Source of the DNA: Fidelibacterota bacterium
Lineage (GTDB): Bacteria > Fidelibacterota > Marinisomatia > Marinisomatales > UBA1611
Length of the DNA stretch: 13,202 nucleotides
NCBI GenBank assembly: GCA_012964275.1
Contig: DTUG01000104.1
Location: 1 to 13,202, forward strand
Reading direction: 5' to 3'
The notes under the pieces: model-generated
Seen by the model: the letters and a program-made list of their open reading frames with translations, nothing else
Told to the model about the DNA's origin: nothing
The model's database searches: none
Shown here: positions 1 to 6,968 of the stretch, in pieces
Position numbering within the stretch: the stretch's first letter is position 1
Layout: each line of letters opens with the position of its first letter
Position numbers and translations under genes: made by a program

Positions 1-3000
1 TCTATCAGTCAGAATGTTAGTAACCCAGGATATAGGAATACTGATTTCGATACTTTGGCAGATGCCTATCGAGAACAAAGCAGAGGATTACTGGATGGTG
101 GTGTAGATATTTTACTGGTCGAAACAGTTTTCGATACCTTGAACTGTAAAGCGGCGCTTTTTGCGATTCAAGAACTTTTGTCTGAGCGAGACACATCAAT
201 TCCGGTGATGGTATCAGGAACGATCACTGATGCTAGCGGGCGCACGCTATCCGGTCAAACAGTGGAAGCGTTCTGGCATTCCATAAGACATGCGGATTTA
301 TTAGCGGTCGGACTGAACTGTGCCCTTGGTGCCGAACAGATCCGTCCGTGGCTGGATGAACTTTCAGCTGTAGCTGACATTAATACTTTTGTTTATCCCA
401 ACGCCGGCCTACCCAATGAATTCGGTGAATATGATGAAACACCGGAAAAAATGGCAGGGATTATCCGGGAATTTGCTGAAAGTGGATTAGTGAATATGGT
501 AGGAGGTTGCTGTGGTACTACACCTGATCATATTCAAGCTCTTGTCGATGCAGTAAAACAGGTGTCATCGCGCCGGTTTCCGGATATTGAACCCTTTACA
601 AAATTAAGTGGGCTGGAACCAGTCACAATACGTCCAGACAGTAATTTCATTAATGTGGGTGAACGTACCAATGTGACGGGGTCTGCCCGATTTCGCCGGT
701 TTATTGCTGCGAATAATTATGAGGAAGCATTGTCTGTAGCACGGCAGCAAATTGAAAATGGTGCCCAGATTGTTGATGTAAATATGGATGAAGGAATGCT
801 GGATTCGGAAGCAGCCATGGAAACCTTTCTACGGCTGATTGCTGCTGAACCAGACATTGCAAAAGTTCCAGTCATGGTTGACTCTTCCAAATGGACCGTG
901 CTGGAAACTGGCTTAAAAAATCTGCAGGGGAAGGGTGTAGTTAACTCGATCTCTATGAAAGAAGGAGAGGATGAATTCATCCGGCAGGCCAAAATAATTC
1001 ATCGCTATGGAGCGGCAGTGATCGTTATGGCCTTCGATGAGATCGGTCAGGCAGATAGTTTTGAACGAAAAGTGGAAATTTGTAAACGAGCATATGAAAT
1101 ACTGACCAACCAGGTTGGTTTTCCACCCGAAGATATCATTTTTGACCCAAATATATTTGCTGTTGCTACTGGCATTGAAGAACACAATGATTACGGCAAA
1201 TCTTATATCGATGCAACTCGTATAATTAAAGAAACACTTCCAGGTGTCCATGTGAGCGGTGGTGTGAGCAACTTCTCTTTTTCTTTTCGAGGCAATGATG
1301 CAGTGAGAGAAGCAATGCACTCCTGTTTTCTTTACCATGCCGTTCAGGCTGGGATGGATATGGGCATCGTTAATCCGGGACAGTTAGCTGTTTATGATGA
1401 TATTAATCCAAAACTTAAAAATAGAATCGAAGATGTGCTTTTCAACCGCCGGTCTGACAGCACAGAACGTCTCGTAGATATGGCTGAAGAATATGCCGGT
1501 GTAAAGAAAAAATCAGAAAAAGATCTTTCCTGGCGGAAAACGTCTGTAGAACAACGACTGAAGCACGCACTTGTCAAAGGAATCGTAGATTATATCGAAG
1601 AAGACACGGAGGAATCCCGTCTGAATTATGATCGGTCTATAGAGGTGATCGAAGGACCGCTCATGGATGGAATGAATGTGGTGGGCGATCTCTTCCAGTC
1701 TGGAAAAATGTTCCTGCCTCAGGTAGTCAAATCTGCCAGAGTGATGAAAAAATCCGTCGCCTATCTGGTGCCATTTATAGAACAGGAAAAGAATGAGTTG
1801 GGCCTTAAAGGACTATCAAATGGGAAAATCGTCATGGCCACCGTCAAAGGAGATGTTCATGATATAGGGAAGAATATTGTCGGTGTTGTTCTGGAGTGTA
1901 ATGGCTATGATATAGTTGATCTGGGTGTTATGGTCCCAGCGGATAAAATATTATCCACTGCCCGGAAAGAAAAGGCCGATATTATTGGATTATCAGGACT
2001 GATTACCCCCAGCCTGGATGAAATGGTTCATGTTGCCCAGGAAATGGAGCGACTAGGGTTCCAAACACCCCTTCTCATCGGCGGTGCCACCACAAGCCGG
2101 AGGCACACAGCAGTAAAGATAGAAGAGCATTATTCCGGGGCAACCACTCATGTGATTGATGCCTCTCGCTGTGTGGGAGTAGTGGGGACATTATTGAATG
2201 ATCAGAAGCAGGATGAATTCATTGCTCAAACTCGGGAAGACTATCTGCAGATCCGGGAATCTTATGCCTCAAGAAAAAAGGAAAAATCACTCCTTTCACT
2301 GGAAGCGGCTAGAAAACGGAAATTAAAAATCGATTGGGACGAGTATCAGCCGATGGAACCAAATTTGCAGGGTATTCAGGTTTTGGATAATTATCCACTG
2401 GCTGAATTAGTTGACTTTATAGACTGGTCACCTTTTTTCCATACATGGGAATTAAAAGGAAAATACCCGGAAATTCTGTCGAATGGGAAATATGGTGATG
2501 AACCAAAAATATTGTTTGACGATGCCCAGGTTTTACTGAATAAAATAGTTGGAGATCAACGGCTCACTGCCAAAGCTGTAGTGGGAATATTTCCCGCTGA
2601 ATCAGTAGATGAAAATGTGACTCTAGGTCATGATACATTCCATTTCCCCCGCCAGTTAGTGGATAAAGGTGCTGGAAAAATAAATTATTCCCTGGCAGAT
2701 TTTATTGCTCCCAGTAATGATTGGCTCGGATTGTTTGCGGTAACAGCTGGTCATGGCCTGGGTGATATTCTTAAAGAATTTGAGGCTGGGTATGATGATT
2801 ACAGTGCGATCATGGCCAAAGCCCTGGCGGATCGTTTAGCAGAAGCATTTGCCGAAAATCTGCACCAGTTGGTCCGGGTAGAATACTGGGGGTACGCCAG
2901 TGATGAGAAATTAAGTATTGATACATTGATAAAAGAAAAATACCGGGGAATTCGCCCGGCTCCAGGGTACCCTGCCTGTCCGGACCATGGAGAAAAAGAT

Positions 3001-3144
3001 ACTATTTGGAAATTACTGGATGTGGAAAAGAATATCGGCATCACGCTCACTGAGACAAGGGCCATGTTTCCCGCTGCCTCGGTGTGTGGTTGGTATTTCA
3101 GCCATCCTGAATCATGTTACTTCAGCATTAAGAGTAATAAATAA
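1..3144 (+). CDS. metH: Cobalamin-dependent methionine synthase MetH (5'-truncated by window edge)
   Basis: Transfers a methyl group from 5-methyltetrahydrofolate to homocysteine through enzyme-bound cobalamin, giving methionine and THF in the cytoplasm. The frame is open from base 1, and the first codons (SISQNVSNPGYRN) already match the internal homocysteine domain, so roughly 170 N-terminal residues lie outside the window. Counting from base 1, the order is as follows. The homocysteine domain has zinc-ligand cysteines in GLNCALG (C107) and GGCCGTT (C170, C171). The pterin domain starts near FINVGERTNVTGS (216-228). The B12 cap spans about 500-600. The cobalamin Rossmann domain has DVHDIG (618-623), with H620 as lower axial ligand, and GLSGLITPSLDEM from 663. 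The AdoMet reactivation domain has DWSPFF (from D808) and RPAPGY (985-990). The protein stops soon after GWYFSHPESCYF, about 30 residues earlier than E. coli MetH as I recall it, with no sign of a frameshift. It is the first visible gene of the methyl-cycle block. Confidence 0.97.
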   Translation, partial: SISQNVSNPGYRNTDFDTLADAYREQSRGLLDGGVDILLVETVFDTLNCKAALFAIQELLSERDTSIPVMVSGTITDASGRTLSGQTVEAFWHSIRHADLLAVGLNCALGAEQIRPWLDELSAVADINTFVYPNAGLPNEFGEYDETPEKMAGIIREFAESGLVNMVGGCCGTTPDHIQALVDAVKQVSSRRFPDIEPFTKLSGLEPVTIRPDSNFINVGERTNVTGSARFRRFIAANNYEEALSVARQQIENGAQIVDVNMDEGMLDSEAAMETFLRLIAAEPDIAKVPVMVDSSKWTVLETGLKNLQGKGVVNSISMKEGEDEFIRQAKIIHRYGAAVIVMAFDEIGQADSFERKVEICKRAYEILTNQVGFPPEDIIFDPNIFAVATGIEEHNDYGKSYIDATRIIKETLPGVHVSGGVSNFSFSFRGNDAVREAMHSCFLYHAVQAGMDMGIVNPGQLAVYDDINPKLKNRIEDVLFNRRSDSTERLVDMAEEYAGVKKKSEKDLSWRKTSVEQRLKHALVKGIVDYIEEDTEESRLNYDRSIEVIEGPLMDGMNVVGDLFQSGKMFLPQVVKSARVMKKSVAYLVPFIEQEKNELGLKGLSNGKIVMATVKGDVHDIGKNIVGVVLECNGYDIVDLGVMVPADKILSTARKEKADIIGLSGLITPSLDEMVHVAQEMERLGFQTPLLIGGATTSRRHTAVKIEEHYSGATTHVIDASRCVGVVGTLLNDQKQDEFIAQTREDYLQIRESYASRKKEKSLLSLEAARKRKLKIDWDEYQPMEPNLQGIQVLDNYPLAELVDFIDWSPFFHTWELKGKYPEILSNGKYGDEPKILFDDAQVLLNKIVGDQRLTAKAVVGIFPAESVDENVTLGHDTFHFPRQLVDKGAGKINYSLADFIAPSNDWLGLFAVTAGHGLGDILKEFEAGYDDYSAIMAKALADRLAEAFAENLHQLVRVEYWGYASDEKLSIDTLIKEKYRGIRPAPGYPACPDHGEKDTIWKLLDVEKNIGITLTETRAMFPAASVCGWYFSHPESCYFSIKSNK

Positions 3145-3180
3145 TCAATGGAACTTTCATTCATAAAGTAAAGAAATCAA

Positions 3181-4125
3181 ATGCGTATCAGAGATAAGGT
3201 GAAACGACCAAGGCGGCCCGTTGTAGTCTATGAGATTCTTCCGCCCCGTGAAAAAGACGGCACACTCGATTCTTATGCTGAGATTATCAGTTCGCTCCTG
3301 TCCCAGACTCATATTGATGCCATAAATATCCCGGAAGTCCGAGATGAATACGGGCGGGGCGAGCGCCCGGTTAAAAGCCAGGCTCGTGCTGAGCCTAGGG
3401 AATTTGGACAGCTCCTGCAGGATATTGTTGGCATCGAAGCTATTGTGAACCGGGTAGTGGTGCATCAACCCATTGAAGAGGAAATGCGCTGGGTTGAAGA
3501 AACGTATAAAAAGTATGAGATTGAAAACCTGATCGTAGTGGGAGGAGAATCAAGCAAAATTGATTATCCTGGCCCCAGTGTGAATACAGCTTTAAGGGCT
3601 ATAACTGGACAGATTAATACTGATGGCGGTGATATTTTTTGCGGCGGTATTTCCATTCCCAGCCGGGTAAAAGAATCAAAAAATATGATCAGGAAAGGCG
3701 AAAATGGCTCGGAATTTTTTACGACACAGGTTCTTTATGATTCATCCAAAATAACAAAAATGATCAGCCATTACCAGGTACGATGCAGGGAATTGAATAC
3801 ATTTCCCAGACGTTTGTTACTGAGCTTTGCACCCGTATCGTCTCAAAAGAATATAGAATTCCTGAAATGGCTAGGCGTAGAGATTCCCGAAGATACTGAA
3901 GCATGTTTAAAAGGAGATTCAGCAGCAATGATCGAACGGTCATTAGATGTGGCTGTAAAAGTACTCAATGAAACATTAGGCTATATTAAAGAAAATAATT
4001 TAGCCGTACCCATTGGTTTAAATGTAGAACACATCATGTCTTACAACTTCCAGGCTTCGGTAGAAATGCTTCAGGAATTGGCTCGTATTTACCGGGAATT
4101 TTGCATTAAAGCCGAAAATTATTAA
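3181..4125 (+). CDS. Divergent MetF-like methylenetetrahydrofolate reductase
   Basis: Probably reduces 5,10-methylene-THF to 5-methyl-THF, the methyl donor for MetH encoded just upstream. The 314-residue length suits the bacterial MTHFR barrel. YEILPPRE (17-24) corresponds to the FEFFPP start of MetF, with E18 in the catalytic glutamate position. TTQVLYD (181-187) matches the ITQFFFD strand, with Q183 as the substrate-binding glutamine. GLNVEH (279-284) also fits the family. Other parts differ from E. coli MetF: INIPEV (48-53) stands where SVTYGA is expected, and VVGGESS (119-125) stands where the LRGD aspartate near the flavin is expected. This resembles the non-canonical, flavin-independent reductases reported in mycobacteria. 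No other MTHFR is seen nearby. The ATG lies 36 nt after the metH stop with only a weak purine stretch before it. The family is likely; cofactor and electron donor are inference. Confidence 0.8.
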   Translation: MRIRDKVKRPRRPVVVYEILPPREKDGTLDSYAEIISSLLSQTHIDAINIPEVRDEYGRGERPVKSQARAEPREFGQLLQDIVGIEAIVNRVVVHQPIEEEMRWVEETYKKYEIENLIVVGGESSKIDYPGPSVNTALRAITGQINTDGGDIFCGGISIPSRVKESKNMIRKGENGSEFFTTQVLYDSSKITKMISHYQVRCRELNTFPRRLLLSFAPVSSQKNIEFLKWLGVEIPEDTEACLKGDSAAMIERSLDVAVKVLNETLGYIKENNLAVPIGLNVEHIMSYNFQASVEMLQELARIYREFCIKAENY

Positions 4126-4203
4126 TGTTCGATCATCACATATTTATTTTTACCTTTCCGCCTGTTTTTTGCCGGAATTGATCTGTTTTGCAGGTATAAC
4201 AAC

Positions 4204-4210
4204 AGAGGAG
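4204..4210 (+). promoter_or_regulatory. Ribosome binding site that fixes the metK TTG start
   Basis: AGAGGAG sits 6 nt before the TTG at 4217. An earlier in-frame TTG at 4169 has no such site and would add 16 residues with no counterpart in MetK proteins, so this site decides the start. Confidence 0.8.
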
Positions 4211-4216
4211 CTCAAA

Positions 4217-5392
4217 TTGTCCAAATATTTATTTACATCTGAATCAGTGACAGAAGGTCACCCGGACAAGGTCTGCGATGCCATATCCGATGCTATTCTG
4301 GATAATCTTTTATCACAGGATGAAGAATCCCATGTAGCCTGCGAGACCCTGGCCACCAATGGACTGGTGGTCGTTTCGGGAGAAATCCGCAGCAATGGAA
4401 ATGTGGATGTTGAACGTGTGGTAAAAGATACATTGGCTGATATTGGTTATACAGATGATGCCCGGGGAATGGACAATGCTGCCGTTGAAGTGCGGGCCAT
4501 TCTTAATGAACAGAGTCCGGAGATCGCCCAGGGAGTAGACGCTGAAGATGTATCGGAGCAGGGTGCTGGGGACCAAGGGCTCATGTTCGGTTTTGCCTGC
4601 AGGGAGACACCGGAGCTAATGCCGCTGCCGATTCAGATGGCACAGCGGCTAACGGAACGGCTGGCAACATTAAGAAAAAATAATGTAATGACCTGGCTGC
4701 GTCCGGATGGAAAATCCCAGGTGACCATTGAGTATGATGGTTATAAACCGACTAGGGTCACTAAAGTGGTGATTGCCACCCAGCATGACGATATGATAGA
4801 TAAATATGGATCCGAAAGCGGCGAGTTGGAGTTTGTAAAAAAAGAAGTGATCAAACATGTGATCCTGCCAGTTTTGGAACAATACGATATACCCTATGAA
4901 CAGGAGTTTATTGTCAATGGTACCGGACGTTTTGTTTATGGGGGTCCAGCCGCAGATACCGGGTTGACCGGTCGTAAGATTATTGTTGATACCTACGGCG
5001 GTTATGCTTTACATGGAGGTGGTTCCTTCTCTGGTAAAGATCCATCCAAAGTAGATCGATCTGCCACCTACATGGCACGCTACATCGCCAAGAATGTAGT
5101 GGCAGCGGATCTGGCTGAGCGGTGTGAGGTCCAGTTGTCCTACAGTATAGGTGTGGCGGAGCCAACATCATTTTATGTGCGCACGCTCGATACAGGTACT
5201 CTGAGCGATGAAAAATTAACCGCACTCTGCAGGAAAGTATTCCCCCTGCGGCCCGGCGAAATAGTGAAACATCTGGATCTGAAAAAACCCCGTTATTATC
5301 CTACAGCTGCCTATGGGCATTTTGGGCGGGAAGATGAGAATTTCACTTGGGAAAAAACTGATATGGTGGATATATTGCGCTCCGCCACATAA
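4217..5392 (+). CDS. metK: S-adenosylmethionine synthetase (methionine adenosyltransferase)
   Basis: Makes S-adenosylmethionine from methionine and ATP, releasing phosphate and pyrophosphate; it acts in the cytoplasm as a homo-oligomer. From the TTG start the protein is 391 residues, close to the usual 380-400. It opens SKYLFTSESVTEGHPDK, with the ATP-site H15 and D17. The GAGDQG hexapeptide is at 116-121 and the glycine-rich GGGSFSGKD loop at 267-275. The C-terminus carries the family's YGHFGRED segment. The frame continues upstream to another TTG at 4169, but AGAGGAG 6 nt before TTG 4217 and alignment with the canonical N-terminus both favour the shorter form. The non-ATG start may lower translation relative to ahcY. 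It lies 91 nt after the MetF-like gene and 14 nt before ahcY. I see no known SAM riboswitch in the leader. Confidence 0.98.
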   Translation: MSKYLFTSESVTEGHPDKVCDAISDAILDNLLSQDEESHVACETLATNGLVVVSGEIRSNGNVDVERVVKDTLADIGYTDDARGMDNAAVEVRAILNEQSPEIAQGVDAEDVSEQGAGDQGLMFGFACRETPELMPLPIQMAQRLTERLATLRKNNVMTWLRPDGKSQVTIEYDGYKPTRVTKVVIATQHDDMIDKYGSESGELEFVKKEVIKHVILPVLEQYDIPYEQEFIVNGTGRFVYGGPAADTGLTGRKIIVDTYGGYALHGGGSFSGKDPSKVDRSATYMARYIAKNVVAADLAERCEVQLSYSIGVAEPTSFYVRTLDTGTLSDEKLTALCRKVFPLRPGEIVKHLDLKKPRYYPTAAYGHFGREDENFTWEKTDMVDILRSAT

Positions 5393-5393
5393 T

Positions 5394-5400
5394 AAAGGAG
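5394..5400 (+). promoter_or_regulatory. Ribosome binding site of ahcY
   Basis: AAAGGAG lies 6 nt before the ATG at 5407, inside the 14-nt gap after the metK stop. The short gap supports co-transcription of the two genes and leaves no room for a separate promoter or riboswitch. Confidence 0.8.
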
Positions 5401-5406
5401 ATTTTT

Positions 5407-6849
5407 ATGTCTGAAACAGTCACCCAACCAATCGTTGAAAATTTACCCCGAAAAGTAAAGAACATGGATCTGGCGGAAGATGGCCGTAAAGCTATTGGTA
5501 TCGCCGAAAAAGAAATGCCGGGCCTTATGTCCACCCGGCAGAAATACGGTCCAAAAAAGCCTTTACAAGGGAAAAAGGTGACCGGATCACTGCATATGAC
5601 AGTTGAAACAGCTGTTTTAATTGAGACACTGGCGGAGTTAGGTGCGGATGTACGCTGGGCCAGTTGTAATATTTTTTCAACCCAGGACCATGCCGCGGCG
5701 GCTATCGCGGATACTGGGGTGCCGGTGTTTGCCTGGAAAGGAGAAACATTGCCTGAATACTGGTGGTGCACTCTGCAGGCATTGACCTATCCTGACGGAT
5801 CCGGACCGGACCTCATCGTGGATGATGGCGGGGATGCAACCCTGCTGGTACATAAGGGATATGAGCTTGAAGAATATTTTGAAAAAAATGGCTCAGCGCC
5901 TGAAATAACAACCACGGTGGAAGAAGAGCGGGTCATTGAAGAATTGCTTCGTGTTGTCCTGGAAAAAAATCCCCACCACTGGCATGGGGTGGTCAAAAAT
6001 ATCATCGGTGTGTCAGAGGAAACTACTACAGGTGTTCACCGGCTGATGCAGATGGAGAAGGACGGACACCTCCTGTTTCCCGCTTATAATGTGAACGATT
6101 CTGTCACGAAGTCAAAGTTTGACAACATCTACGGTTGCAGGGAATCCCTGGTGGATGGACTTAAACGTGCTTTGGATGTGATGGTAGCTGGTAAAACAGT
6201 TATGATCTGCGGATATGGCGATGTGGGCCGCGGCTGTGCCCAATCCATGCGCGGGTACGGCGCCCGGGTGCTGGTGACAGAGATCGATCCCATTTGTGCC
6301 CTCCAGGCAGCCATGGAAGGTTTTGAAGTGACCACTGTGGAAGATGCTCTAAATGAAGCTCATATTTTTGTCACAGCCACGGGAAACCGGGATGTGATTA
6401 TCAAGAGGCATATGTATGGCATGCGAGACCAGGCTATTATATGCAATATTGGCCATTTTGATAATGAGATCCAGGTAAACCCACTGAATGAAGACATATT
6501 GGTAAAAAAGGAGGTTATTAAACCTCAGGTCGACCGCTATACCTTTCCAGATGGTCACCAGGTGTTCGTACTGGCCGAAGGCCGGCTGGTGAACCTGGGG
6601 TGTGCCACGGGACATCCCAGCTTTGTTATGTCCAATTCCTTTACTAACCAGGTGATGGCTCAGATCGCATTGGCCACGGATAGACCAGACCTGGGTGTGT
6701 ATATGCTTCCCAAGGAGCTTGATGAAGAAGTTGCCCGACTGCACCTGAACCATTTAGGGGCAGCGTTGACCGAGCTAACGGACGAGCAAGCTGATTATAT
6801 TGGTGTCTCTAAGGAAGGCCCCTACAAGCCCGATCACTACAGATATTGA
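5407..6849 (+). CDS. ahcY: S-adenosylhomocysteine hydrolase (adenosylhomocysteinase)
   Basis: Splits S-adenosylhomocysteine into homocysteine and adenosine with a tightly bound NAD. This relieves product inhibition of methyltransferases and returns homocysteine to MetH. The protein has 480 residues, the long bacterial/plant form with an extra segment of about 40 residues after LLVHKGYE compared with the human enzyme. Visible motifs are SCNIFSTQDHAAAA (from S86), DDGGD (139-143), GVSEETTTGVHR, NVNDSVTKSKFDN (228-240; K235, D239 and N240 match human K186, D190 and N191), the NAD fingerprint GYGDVG (269-274) and the C-terminal KPDHYRY (474-480), whose K474 and Y478 reach the NAD of a neighbouring subunit. 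It is the last gene of the methyl-cycle block and is followed by a strong terminator. Using AhcY here suggests the one-step SAH route rather than Pfs/LuxS, though those could lie elsewhere in the genome. Confidence 0.98.
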   Translation: MSETVTQPIVENLPRKVKNMDLAEDGRKAIGIAEKEMPGLMSTRQKYGPKKPLQGKKVTGSLHMTVETAVLIETLAELGADVRWASCNIFSTQDHAAAAIADTGVPVFAWKGETLPEYWWCTLQALTYPDGSGPDLIVDDGGDATLLVHKGYELEEYFEKNGSAPEITTTVEEERVIEELLRVVLEKNPHHWHGVVKNIIGVSEETTTGVHRLMQMEKDGHLLFPAYNVNDSVTKSKFDNIYGCRESLVDGLKRALDVMVAGKTVMICGYGDVGRGCAQSMRGYGARVLVTEIDPICALQAAMEGFEVTTVEDALNEAHIFVTATGNRDVIIKRHMYGMRDQAIICNIGHFDNEIQVNPLNEDILVKKEVIKPQVDRYTFPDGHQVFVLAEGRLVNLGCATGHPSFVMSNSFTNQVMAQIALATDRPDLGVYMLPKELDEEVARLHLNHLGAALTELTDEQADYIGVSKEGPYKPDHYRY

Positions 6850-6873
6850 TATAACATCAATAAAAACAATAAG

Positions 6874-6902
6874 AAACCCCGCATTTTTATGCGGGGTTTT
6901 TT
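6874..6902 (+). terminator. Rho-independent terminator after ahcY
   Basis: A perfect 11-bp stem, AAACCCCGCAT (6874-6884) with ATGCGGGGTTT (6889-6899), encloses a TTTT loop. A run of six T (6897-6902) follows the G-rich arm. It begins 25 nt after the ahcY stop and closes the methyl-cycle transcript. Because the stem also starts with A residues, it could work weakly in the other direction, but no minus-strand gene ends here. Confidence 0.95.
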
Positions 6903-6968
6903 CGTTTGGCATCTCCAACCTGAAACCCACAAATTCAAGCGCGGAAGTCCAATTAACTTGACACAGTT

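Noticed and set aside
913..1338. Open frames antisense to metH, metK, ahcY and the lipoprotein gene
   Set aside because: They lie wholly opposite strongly conserved genes, have no ribosome sites, and their translations look like no known family.
3100..3180. Frameshift at the metH 3' end
   Set aside because: Neither of the other two frames continues with the expected C-terminal helix, so a natural early stop is more likely.
4126..4216. SAM riboswitch before metK
   Set aside because: None of the conserved cores I know for SAM-I, SAM-II or SAM-III is present, and 91 nt is too short for a SAM-I element with an expression platform.
4169..4216. Longer MetK starting at TTG 4169
   Set aside because: The 16 extra residues do not resemble MetK N-termini and the site lacks a Shine-Dalgarno sequence. 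AGAGGAG supports TTG 4217.
5393..5406. SAH riboswitch before ahcY
   Set aside because: Only 14 nt separate metK and ahcY, and they are taken up by the ribosome site.
6958..6963. TTGACA as a -35 box for the lipoprotein gene
   Set aside because: It matches the -35 consensus exactly, but no -10 box lies 16-18 nt downstream, and a start there would fall inside the coding region.
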